NCBI GenBank assembly: GCA_003427395.1 | Contig: BFEA01000041.1 | Location: forward strand, 1,709,380 to 1,733,340 | From: Chara braunii | Taxonomy: Eukaryota; Streptophyta; Charophyceae; Charales; Characeae | Length of the DNA: 23,961 bases | Reading direction: 5' to 3' | Shown: positions 1 to 9,008 of the stretch, one piece after another | Numbering within the stretch: the first letter of the stretch is position 1 | Layout of the letters: the number at the start of each line of letters is the position of its first letter | The notes under the pieces: generated by a model | Databases searched by the model: none | Seen by the model: only the letters and a program-made list of their open reading frames with translations | What the model was told of the DNA's origin: nothing | Position numbers and translations under genes: made by a program

Positions 1-52
<52 letters not shown>

Positions 53-103
53 CACACACAGGCACACACACACACACACGCACACAGGCACACACACACA
101 CAC
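1..103. repeat. (CA)n microsatellite
   Basis: An almost pure CA dinucleotide run, interrupted three times by GG or CG. A shorter CA patch follows at about 151-168. It reaches the left edge of the window, so its true length is unknown. There is no coding potential. Confidence 0.97.
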
Positions 104-954
104 GAGATGATTTGTGGAGGGAATAAGAGAGAGAATTTGGGGGGTTTAAACACACACACATACACACGCCTAGACGTGTAACCGAACAGCCCTTGCAGGG
201 CAATACGTCAATGGATGTACCGCAGGGCTCGCTGCTTAACTGTGGCCAGACGGCCGTGATCACACAGTCGGGGTTCGGCCAGGGGAGCATAAGCACATGA
301 AAGACTAAGTAGGATCCGCGCAATGGCTACCGAACCTAACCGCAAACGAGCAAAAAGACAGTAAACAGCATATCCCCACAAACACTGTGAACATTACTCC
401 ATTGCACGACATCAACTGCGGCTATGGAAACCCGCCATGGCATACGAGTACATGCACCTTCTATGACCGCGCATCCCAACAAACTGTGAGGCCGTTCAGC
501 TGGATGGACCTGGCTTCGCCACTCACCGCATGCGCTGGTGAGGGGTTCAACTGCTGTGTATCTTCCCATATTTAGCAGGACTATTCATTCTCATTTTCCA
601 CTACCGCCGGAGTGAGAGACAGAGGGAGGCCCAACGATAGGCAGTCCCCTCACATACCAGAATTCTCATCATTGCAGGGCCCTCGTCAGGTGTTTCAATT
701 TTTTTTCAAAACGCCTCGAATGTTGTCGCACTCCGCCGCGCCCCGCCGCACCCTGCCGCACCGGTCCCAGAATGAAAAGCAAACCCGTGCTAGTGGGACT
801 TGGCCCCCGGCCCATGGATAGTGATGATTTAAATCAATGACGACTCCTGACCATTAGGGGCAAGGGGCAACATGAAATCTCCCCTTCACAGAGAGAGGAA
901 AACTATGCTTGCAGGGGTCCCCTCTAGACAGTCTTAGGAGTAGGTAGTGGAAAG
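104..954. other. Non-coding stretch, nothing recognised
   Basis: About 850 bases with only short open frames (largest about 77 codons) on both strands. None has a recognisable domain, codon bias or homology to the LINEs further on. I see no tRNA-like or rRNA-like structure. This could be host intergenic DNA or very old transposon remains. Confidence 0.5.
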
Positions 955-1300
955 GCAAAAAGAAACAGAAGGAGTGCCTGCCACACCGCTTCTGGATCTT
1001 GCAGCCCCCAGGCTCTGGCTAAGATGGACTGTGCTAATAACATCCATGGTTGAAGAACAGGTGAGGTTAAGAGGCGGACTGGCCATTTGGAAAGAAGCGC
1101 GTCATTCTGCTTTTCTGGGTCCAAAATCCCCAGCCCCCCTTGTGATCTCTTCTCTGTTATCTTCCACCACGCGACCTTGTTGATACAAGAGGGTATGCTA
1201 GAGTCCCCCTTCCATAAATATTTAGTTAACATTTGTCTAATTATTTGAGCTGACCCGGGTGAGACGGAACGAATTGAGAAGATATACCAGCATGTGGACA
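955..1300 (-). pseudogene. LINE C, inverted 5' segment: end of reverse transcriptase region
   Basis: Read on the minus strand from 1300 down, the frame encodes the region just after the RT core of a LINE ORF2. It holds a WYIFSIRS-like segment, then YLWKGD, INKVAWW, GGLGILDP and a Trp-rich stretch. The same landmarks occur in LINEs A and B as WYKSAIW, FLWRGN, ISRVAWT and GGLGIIDP or GGLKIIDP, so the fold is the same but the family is clearly different. The segment lies head-to-head against the forward part of the same element with no spacer. Its last 140 bases are duplicated in the forward part. It has no start codon, catalytic RT motif or poly(A) of its own, so it is a truncated, inactive fragment. 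Confidence 0.75.
970..1109 (+). repeat. Inverted repeat, left arm (140 bp)
   Basis: This is the reverse complement of 1299-1438. By eye the arms match over 140 bases without gaps and with three mismatches, and 189 bases lie between them. Both arms encode the same LINE C ORF2 segment, one on each strand. Confidence 0.95.
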
Positions 1301-1438
1301 GAATGACGCGCCTCTTTCCAAATGGCCAGTCCGCCTCTTAACCTCACCTGTTCTTCGACCATGGATGTTATTAGCACAGTCCATCTTAGCCAGAGCCTGG
1401 GGGCTGCAAGATCCAGAAGCGGTGTGGCAGACACTCCT
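1299..1438 (-). repeat. Inverted repeat, right arm (140 bp)
   Basis: Partner of the arm at 970-1109, about 98 percent identical in inverted orientation. It begins exactly where the forward LINE C segment starts, so the repeat is the overlap of the two halves of the inverted element. Confidence 0.95.
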
Positions 1439-2208
1439 AATGCACCCTTTTGTTTCTTCGGTAAAATGCAGCACATGGCAACCCATACTCACGTCATGGA
1501 GTAAGCTCCTACCTCAAGCACTACCCCCCCCCTCAGACAAGCTAGAGGTCCTAGACGTGTGCCTGTTTGAAAATCCCTCCATCACTGACCCCTCAGGCAA
1601 TACCTTCTCCGTGACTAACAAACCAGGTAGCTTCGCCAGAAAATGGATGAAGCGGGGTATCTGGAGAGTTCGCCACTTGGTAGCAGCAGACACAGGGGAA
1701 TGGATCCCACTCATAAGTATCAAGAATAAGCTAAGGGGTCTGCGTGAAGTGGAAAAACACAGACAAGAGCTGAATGGGTGTCATTCCTGCAGATTGGCTG
1801 AGCATAATTAAGAACAAGGCGGCGACCAAGAGGATAGGCTCATGGTGGTTAAGAAGAAATGATGTGTCAAGGATAATGCGAGTAGAATCGACTGGTAACC
1901 AGATTACTACTGTGTCGTTATGGCAGACGGATAAAAGTTATCTGAGGAGAACAGAAGGAACAGAGATTTTGATACCAAGAGATCGCAGTCCAAGAAGGGA
2001 CGAACAGAGGATCAGGGAAATATATGTTATGCATGGGGGGCCAGCCCAAGGACACTTGGAAGGTAAATGTCCAAGCCGTTGGGTGGACTTTCTCAGATGA
2101 ATCAGCGAAGACTTCAACAGTATCGATCGCAGAGTATAGACCACAGACGGGTTATGCCCTTTCTTCCAAGGCTTCCATGCTGAAGATGGGCATATTGACA
2201 TCATGGAA

Positions 2209-2217
2209 CAAGAAGAC
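2209..2217 (+). repeat. Putative target-site duplication of LINE B, left copy
   Basis: CAAGAAGAC occurs here and again at 23953-23961, directly after the LINE B poly(A) tail, where the window ends. The duplication may be longer than nine bases, since the right copy is cut off. The position fits: sequence shared with the LINE A 5'UTR begins about 150 bases downstream, while LINE C coding similarity ends just upstream. A 9-bp match alone is weak evidence. Confidence 0.55.
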
Positions 2218-2368
2218 AACAGGCAATTCCACTTGGGGCACCCCACCTGGCCAGAAAGGTGGGTTGTAAACATTGCCCGAACTGTATCTTGGCCGAGCCA
2301 TGAACGAGAATTAAGTGGGATGCGAGTTTCCTGGCTGGCGACTGAGACCACGCGACGTTATTGGTGCG

Positions 2369-2435
2369 GTGGCGCTTAACGCACGCGCGACCAGGAGAGG
2401 GCACTAGCTCATGCCACGTCACGGGCTGACATGGA
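2369..2435 (+). repeat. 5'UTR block shared with LINE A (LINE B copy)
   Basis: Starts GTGGCGC, contains GCACGCGCG and GGCACTAG, ends near CGTCACGGGCTGACATGGA. The counterpart at 2963-3027 has the same order with roughly 80 percent identity by eye. Weaker similarity continues to about 2560 and 3150. Confidence 0.8.
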
Positions 2436-2882
2436 GATTGAGCTGATTCGTGGCAGTGGTGTCGGAAATTGTCGATTCCAACGCTGCATACCAAGAATTC
2501 CGCGGATACTGTCTAAAGTCCACAGTGGCCATAGTCGCTGTACACGACCGTCAGTGATTCTGATCACTGAACGAGACAGGCGGAGAAAGCCTTTTAAAAG
2601 GGGTCGAAGTGCGGGTTTGAGTGGCAGCTGTCTCAGCGATAATCAGTACTCTGCATCGTAATTGGTCAACGAAGCTTACCTCAACACGGTTTGGATAGGG
2701 ATGGCGTGACAACATTCTTCTCAGGCATCAAGTCGCCTCATAGTAGCAATATTTTTAGGAGAATGTAGCTTACGTCCGCAAGCCATTACTCACCCATTAC
2801 CAGTTGAAGTTAGTCATCCCTTGTCCAGGGGAAACGTGTTTACATTCATCCTAAAATCAAAGATTACTGATAGGCAAAGTTA

Positions 2883-2899
2883 GTCATCTCATCTGAAGG
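2883..2899 (+). repeat. Target-site duplication of LINE A, left copy
   Basis: GTCATCTCATCTGAAGG, identical over 17 bases to 13511-13527, the bases directly after the LINE A poly(A). The sequences beyond both copies are unrelated, as expected for a target-site duplication. Confidence 0.85.
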
Positions 2900-2962
2900 C
2901 CATTGCAGAGCTCTGAAGTTAGTGGGTTTGATATGGGAGTAGGCCTTTTCTGCTGGGTTCTT

Positions 2963-3027
2963 GTGGCGCCTAGCGCACGCGCGTCCGAAAGAGGCACTAG
3001 ACGGCACACGTCACAGGCTGACGTGGA
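2963..3027 (+). repeat. 5'UTR block shared with LINE B (LINE A copy)
   Basis: Counterpart of 2369-2435: GTGGCGCC, GCGCACGCGCG, GAGGCACTAG, then CGTCACAGGCTGACGTGGA. It lies 63 bases after the start of LINE A, so it marks the 5' region of the family. Confidence 0.8.
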
Positions 3028-3261
3028 CTACCGTCTGATCTTAGGTGAGCAAGTGGAGGGAGGGGGCTAGCGCTCCTCCTGTCACACGTTCCCAGGATTT
3101 CGCGTAGAAGACTCCATAGCCACTGTGAACTTAATCACGGTATAAGGCCCTGTGTGCTTTGACCACGGTCAATGCCGACAGAGTCAAGCGAAGATAGCCC
3201 CTGGTAAGGCAAAGTGGGTGAGGATTGGCGACGTTCCTATCTGACATAGAGACATAGAGGC

Positions 3262-3389
3262 CAGGTGCCACGTCAGCACCAGCACCTGGAGAATTAACAT
3301 TGTATCATTGTTGAGGCAGCATAGATGTCAGGTGCGTCTGCATCGGCATCTGGAGAATCGACATTGTATCATTGCTGAGGGGATGACAC
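3262..3389 (+). repeat. Tandem repeat, two units of about 64-67 bp, in LINE A 5'UTR
   Basis: Two copies share CAGGTGC, then CTGGAGAAT, ACATTGTATCATTG and TGAGG. The second begins at 3329. A related stretch, CATCTGAAGG then TTGTATCATT, occurs in LINE B across 13518-13537, so the unit is part of the family 5'UTR. Confidence 0.8.
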
Positions 3390-4172
3390 ATGCTACCGTA
3401 GATGACACGTCAGCGCGGTGACATGAGTACTGCTGGTCGATGTAAGTGCGTACTGATAGACGAAAACCACAGGAATCAAGCGGCAGTGCGGCGACCTTCC
3501 GAAATGCAGGCATTCAGGAGTGACCTTTCATAATATTTCTCAGTATAGTGGTGGGAAAGGTAATCATCACAATAGAGGCTACTTATAATAGATAATGCTG
3601 GTCAAAGCAGGAGTCAAAAGTAGTGTCGGAAGTTAGACGTACAGTGTACAGCATGAAGAGTAGAGGGTAAAAGATAGCATCACAAAAGAGGCTAATTATA
3701 GTTGGCGAAACAGGTCTTACTTCTCAGGATTTTGTCAAGGGTGGAGTCAAAGTACGGTGGGAGGGTGGAGCTATTACATTGGTATTAACTCAGCCACAGC
3801 CAGCTGGAAAAGATCACGTGAAGGAGGAGAGGATACTACTCAAGACAGCCCCGGTGGAGCACCAGAGGGAAGAGTAACAGTAAACAGTACGGAGTTGACA
3901 GTGTCAGAGTTACGTGCGACTCCCTCATTTCCTCCTCTCCCACTGCCAATACCCTGCCATATTTTCCTGTTCCCTTCCACGACTTGAGAATACTCTCCAG
4001 CCAGGAACTGCTGAATTGGTGACTTACCCAACACAATAATCACCAAGAAGTAGGCAACTAAAAGAACTGAAATTCATCTACAGAGAATAGTGATAGATAA
4101 GAATCAGAGGAAGATACCGTATGCTCACACATAACACACGCAAAATTCGAAAGGTTGCAAATCTACACGGGA

Positions 4173-4590
4173 TCTTTCTTTGTTCCACCCCCCTTTTTTC
4201 GCATGCTTATTAAGGTCATTGGTAAATCTTTTTTCCATTTCCAAGTCGCCTCGTCTCGCTTCATCCCCACCACTTCTCCCCTACCCCCCACACACAAGTC
4301 ACCTCTTCTCGCTTCATCCCCACTCCTAGCACCTCCTTCCCCCCACCTTCCCCTACTCGCATCGCCCCAACGGCAACCGCATCTCTCCAGACTGTTTTCT
4401 TCATCCTCTCTCCTACTCAAATCACCTAATCGCATCGCCCAGGTCCGTGTTTCTCATCTCCTCTCCTACACATACCGCCCTACTCCGATTGGTCTACGCC
4501 AACCATATTCCATTCAGATAGTGGAACTCACAACATCCTACGACAACCGCATCCCCCCAAATCACGCTTCTTATCCCCCCCCGTCTGCCT
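4173..4590 (+). repeat. Pyrimidine-rich leader of LINE A
   Basis: A strongly C/T-biased tract about 400 bases long, made of repeated TCGCTTCATCCCCAC-like and CCTACTC-like phrases, ending some 160 bases before ORF1. LINE B has a similar tract at the same place (14341-14800). Open frames across it on either strand are composition artefacts. Confidence 0.8.
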
Positions 4591-7500
4591 TTTGTTGATC
4601 GCTATCTCTCTTGCATGCGGTATACTATTCTAATTTATCTACCACACTCTCAGGAGTCACCATTCGACGATCATAGTGAGCTATCACCTGGATATACCTC
4701 CGAAGGAAGTCCCATGAACTCGTTTTCGCATCAGTGGCCAGTGGGGGCACGATGTTTAACATGACTTCAAAGGGGGTAAAGGGACAGGACTCTCTCCTGT
4801 TCTATCAGGGGGCAATGTGACACAGTCTGTTCAGACAGTTGGGGTCGATTCCGTATGCCAGACCCAACTCACCTAATCAAACTCGTCACAGGGCATTATC
4901 GACGCACAATGTGAATGGGAATGCTTGGAAAAAAAGAAACGCAGCAAAATGGTTATCCCATACGGCAGAAACCACAACAAACAAGGAACAATTACCCTAC
5001 ACTCATGAAGAGCATCAAGTCAATTTCCCCCCTCTCTCCAGGCAAGGAATCCATCAGCATCAATCCCGGAGGGAGAAGGGGGAGACTTCATCTTCACAAC
5101 AGAGGGAGAAGGGGGAAACAACAGTTTCACAGCAAGGGGAACCTCGCCCTCCCCACCCCCTCATTCCAATGCACAACAACATTGCACAGTCTCAAGCACA
5201 CCATGGCAACTCACAAGAGCAATCCTCAGGAACAGCAACAGAAAAGGAGACAGTCACAGAGGATAGGATAATGCATGACCCAGATTAAATTCTTACGGAG
5301 GAAGAAAGATGGCTGGAACAAAATGAGAAAGGTCAAGGAGTTCCCCACGAAAAACAGGAAGAGTCATCCAAAAAATCACAGGAATCATGGGCACAAAGGA
5401 TTAGGACGACTCTTCAGGATAAGACGTTGAACATGAACAGGCCAGCATTGGGCCCACCAGGAGCTCCTGCAGAAGAATTAAAGATTCCCCTCAAAAATCT
5501 TTCGTCTGCGAGGGCCTATTTTCTTACTCTCTTCCTCCTCCCTTCGGAACAGAAAGTGATAGAACAAGGTGGAAGAAAGACTTTAATGAAATCCTATCCA
5601 GCAGAGAAATTGCCACATAGGGCGAGGGAGCGAACAGATCAACGAACGATAAGATAAAATGGATCTGTAAAAGACTGAAACAGATGAAAGAAAGCATGGA
5701 GGTTGTTTCAGAATTCTTTCTAATTCAGCCCATATCCCCACAATCTTCACTGTTCTTTGCCTCATTGAGAGTGACAAGAAAATGATGGACAGTTGGAAAA
5801 AACTCTTTTGGGGCACCTCCCAAGTTAGGATTTACCCATGGGTGCCGAAGAAAATCAGTCCAGAAGAAAAAAGGGACCAGCTGATGAGGGACTGCTATTG
5901 GGTAGAGATGAGACATATTCCAATTGAAGTCCAAGCAGCCTTCGTACACGACTTCGGGCAACAGTTTAAAATAGTGGATTTTATAGATCCGCTCTCATCC
6001 CACGTGGCAAAAAGGGATGACTACCTGATGCTTGCGTTGGACCTGCAAAAAAAACAACCATTCTCAATGGATGGCATAATCCCATATAAGATGGGCGGAA
6101 GGATCTACCAAATACACACGGCACATAAATTTAGACCCTGGTGCTTTAAATGTAAAGCATATGGACATTTGAGCACGGAATTCGAGCGTCCTATGCATCC
6201 CCAACACGTGTCATTATCGGAACAAAGACTACATAGAGATCCAGTGCGTCCGCATCGATGGACACCCGGGGTACACGGTTACGAGGGGTGGGTATACAGT
6301 GAGGAATCCATTGCGATGAGGAAACCGATAGGCTGGTACTGGGAGGGAAGAAGCGACCATCGTAAGACCCCCCACCCACCAGTAGACTGGTTATCACCAC
6401 ACCATCTTCCTCAACAGCAGCCTTACCAACAGTCTCATGGTATTCAGGGCAAGTAGGGGAACCAGAATAATCAGGGTCAACAGGACTTACAACAGGGCAA
6501 ACAAGGTCAACAAAATCATCAACATTCCCATGCTCAGAATACTCAAACGCAACAGCAGTCCCAGATAGATCAGTACCAACAGCAACAGGACCCAACGCAG
6601 AACGGGCAGCAAATGACACAAGCAGAAGTAATTACTGTTGATGCTGGGAGTAATAAATCTATGGGCCCCTCCCCGGATGTATATATACAAAAGATAGTCC
6701 AATCTGGTAATCGAGAATGAAAGGAAGTAAGAAAGAAATCTAATAATTCATACCAAAACAATAAGGATCCTCCGTTACAACAACAACAAGTACATCAACA
6801 ACAACAACAACAATTGACTCAACAGACCCAGTCTGAACAGTCAGAACAATCACCAATGCAAACTCAACTTTCGTCACCAGGGGGAGCAGTTCAACAGTCA
6901 GATCAACAAGTGTCGCAAGACACTTCGAATGATTCAACAGATCAGAAGGGAGGCAGTGATGAGTTGACAGATATGGAAATAGATCTGCTGAAAGATATTT
7001 TCTCACAAGACGGGATGGAGATAGAAAATGTCCTTGTAGCACCTTCGTCGTTTGTAGTTATGGGGGCCAGAAGTGAAGGACAGGATTCACTGACAGAACT
7101 ACAGACCAGTCTGCATAGGATGTCATTGTGGCTTATTGCCAATTTGAAATTTAAAAATCCTGTGGGTCAGGAAGTGGACTGGATGTAAATGCAATCATAT
7201 GTCACCTCACTCCTCATGAGCAGTGACAGTATGAAATCGGCGCTTCAATTCGGCCTCTCCTCGCATGCGGCATGGACTGACATGTGTGACAGACTTCTCC
7301 ATGCGGTCTCTGAGAAATTATCAATGTCCCCTCTTCCTGCCTTAACAGGGACAAGTCTCTCGAATCAAGGTCACGACAGGTCCAGTAATGTACAAATTCA
7401 GGATTCTGAAACACTCAGATTGTCAAAGGGACAAGAAGAATGAAAGAGTTGGTCAGGAAAAAACAAGACCACACAAAACTCAGAAGCATGGACCACAATA

Positions 7501-7646
7501 AGGAAACGAAATTCAAACATTTCACGAGGCATACACAGAATCAGCGGCTGGCACTGCCAAAGAGGATAGGGACTTATAAGAGTAAACTATACAAGTTGGC
7601 CCTTACTCCAAATAGGTCGTCAATCCCAAAACCGGGCGCAAAGGGG

Positions 7647-7681
<35 letters not shown>
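7647..7681 (+). repeat. 35-base poly(A) tract inside LINE A ORF1
   Basis: An uninterrupted A run within the Lys-rich part of ORF1. The reading frame before it and the frame after it differ, so the length of the run sets a frameshift. LINE B has ordinary mixed Lys/Arg codons here, so this looks like slippage expansion of AAA/AAG codons rather than an inserted tail. Confidence 0.9.
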
Positions 7682-7685
<4 letters not shown>

Positions 7686-7725
7686 GAAAGCAGACATAAG
7701 TGTGGCTACTTCTGAAGGACAAAAC

Positions 7726-8031
7726 GGCCAGTCCCAGAGCTCAGAGAGCTCGCAGGCTCAACACTCCATCCCCATAGGTCAACTTACACAGGTCCAAAGG
7801 GAAGCAGCCTCGGGATCGGGCCCTGTACTCCAGAATGTTTATACCCTAGATTCGCAGAGGGTCATCACGATAGCCAAGGGCCAGTCCCAGAGCTCAGAGA
7901 GCTCGCAGGCTCAACAATCCATCCCCAGGGGTCAAGCCCCAGGGATCCAAGAGGAAGTAGTCCCAGGATGGGCTCCAGGATTGGAAAACGTTAACAGCCC
8001 AGTCTCGCAGTTGGTCATCACGACAACTCAA
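7726..8031 (+). repeat. In-frame duplication in LINE A ORF1, two 153-bp (51-codon) units
   Basis: Units begin at 7726 and 7879. Each opens with GQSQSSESSQAQ, continues with SIP-GQ and ends in a segment with VITT or VITIA. The first 40 or so bases are nearly identical and the rest more diverged. LINE B carries a different, shorter repeat in the same part of ORF1. Confidence 0.88.
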
Positions 8032-9000
8032 ATGAGGGTCCATGGTACTGATAAGGTAGAGAGATCCTATCAGGATCCTCAGTCAGGGGAAATACTCATA
8101 AGCACAAAAGATCAGTCTGCAAAGGTAAACACAGGGAATATTAGCCAATGCTCGAACCATCTTCAACCAAAACTGGTGGAAATTCTTTCTCCAATCACAG
8201 GGGAAAAGAAATTCCTCCAAGTAGGAATAACACGGTCCCACCAGAGGGAGAGAAGGTCCTCTCTACTAGAAGAGGAGGAATCCCCCGCTCCTTCCCCGTT
8301 GCAGGAAACAGAGAACGTGCAGCAAATAGGGGAGGCAAGTGTCCCTGCACAGGAAACAGTTAACAAGAGATCTCTCGGCCTCACAAGTAAGGAAAATGAA
8401 GCCATAGACCTTACTCAGGATTCCACAGTTGGGTCCTCAGCAGAACAGGGGGAACAGGAACAGGAGGGAAATCCCTCGACGTCACTACAGACAATGGCTC
8501 TGTCGGATCTCACTAGCAAAAGGCTCAAACTCATAGCACGCCTTCCTCAGTTCGATGAACAGGCTTCCCTTTCTAAAACAGGTATACTGTTCCTCCCGGT
8601 AAGGTTTAAGGACGGCGAGTGGGAAGCGGGCCTATCAGTGATTACCCCTTCTCACTATGGAGAGATTACGTTACATGGAATGGACATAGTGACAGAAAGG
8701 CCCGAGGCCCTCAAATGGATAAAAGGTAACTTCCCAGCGGGAGAGTGGGTCTCCTCCTCACCATCATCAGGTCTGGAGAGTATAGCTGATTGCGACATAT
8801 TTATTAAATATAGAGCAACAGATACTCCCTCCCTGAAATGGATGAATTCGGAGACTATCAAGGACCTACAAATACTTAAAATAAAACCTAATCAGTTTTG
8901 GTCAGAAGAGGATATCATCACTCTTCTCCTCAGAATGGTGTGTGAGGCTTCCCTCAAGAAAAGTTGGATTCTTGATAAAGTGACATGGGAAAAAATACGG

Positions 9001-9008
9001 TAAAATGG
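9001..9008 (+). other. ORF1 stop / ORF2 start junction, LINE A
   Basis: TAAAATGG: the ORF1 stop TAA is followed one base later by the ORF2 ATG, with G at +4. The equivalent LINE B sequence is TAAATGG (19024-19030), with no gap at all. The close stop-start arrangement suggests ORF2 is translated by termination and reinitiation. This is inference. Confidence 0.7.

Larger units (their letters stand above)
1299..2217 (+). pseudogene. LINE C, forward segment: ORF2 C-terminal part, broken
   Basis: The plus-strand frame opens with the QNDA...LSKWPVRLL region shared with the inverted segment. It continues through a long hydrophilic stretch including KWMKRGIWRVRHLV and a GEWIPL segment to about 1780. 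A frameshift near 1775-1800 moves to another frame with IPADWLSI, equivalent to IPIEWFRV and IPLEWIWI in LINEs A and B. Similarity then fades, with stops from about 2098. The copy therefore covers only the region between the RT and the zinc-binding tail. It seems to be cut at about 2217 by the 5' end of LINE B, so its 3' part should lie beyond the right edge of the window. Confidence 0.65.
2218..2899 (+). other. LINE B 5'UTR, upstream part (left of the LINE A insertion)
   Basis: Non-coding. It shares a clear block with the LINE A 5'UTR (2369-2435 against 2963-3027) and weaker similarity further on, such as the GGATGGCG region near 2699 against GGATTGGCG near 3216. Read this way, the two 5'UTRs have nearly equal length (about 1.98 and 1.85 kb). 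Its last 17 bases are the target-site duplication of LINE A. An alternative, that this is host DNA or LINE A sequence, fits the flanking repeats less well. Confidence 0.65.
2900..4751 (+). other. LINE A 5'UTR
   Basis: No credible coding frame. It contains the block shared with LINE B (2963-3027), a roughly 64-bp tandem repeat (3262-3389) and a pyrimidine-rich leader (4173-4590) before ORF1. Around 3920-4020 it aligns with 13960-14060 of LINE B, for example CAGCTGAATGAC against CTGCTGAATTGGTGAC. LINE 5'UTRs normally hold an internal promoter. I cannot point to specific promoter elements here. Confidence 0.7.
4752..9003 (+). pseudogene. LINE A ORF1: DUF4283-like, zinc-knuckle RNA-binding protein (broken)
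   Basis: In LINEs, ORF1 protein binds the element RNA and forms the transposition particle. The reading path starts at ATG 4752 (or 4761) with a conserved head (SLLFYQGAM, then YARPN and WKKRNAAKWLSH). It passes a region resembling plant DUF4283 (5782-6140, with HIPIEVQAAFVHDFGQQ) and a zinc knuckle (Cys 6142, Cys 6151, His 6166). The expected last Cys at 6187 is Arg. A Gln-rich stretch (6400-6900), a conserved segment around 6960-7310, a basic Lys-rich part (7440-7690) and a repeat-bearing, acidic C-terminal half follow. Damage: stops at 4818, 5286, 6454, 6718 and 7186; frame changes near 5630, 5740, 7430 and in a 35-base A run. The length of about 1,400 codons is far above usual LINE ORF1s. 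Confidence 0.75.

Noticed and set aside
336-821. Short open frames of 60-77 codons on both strands
   Set aside because: No recognisable motif, no similarity to the LINEs and overlapping frames on both strands. Chance frames are sufficient.
2201-2661. Open frames across 2201-2661 as a host gene or RNase H domain
   Set aside because: No catalytic pattern could be identified. The region is shared with the LINE A 5'UTR and is better read as non-coding LINE B 5'UTR.
4163-4435. 90-codon minus-strand frame rich in Arg, Gly and Glu
   Set aside because: It is the complement of the pyrimidine-rich leader. The composition alone keeps it open and there is no domain.
7647-7681. Poly(A) tract as the tail of a short element inserted in ORF1
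   Set aside because: No extra sequence is inserted relative to LINE B and no flanking duplication is seen. The site is a Lys-rich codon stretch, so expansion is simpler.
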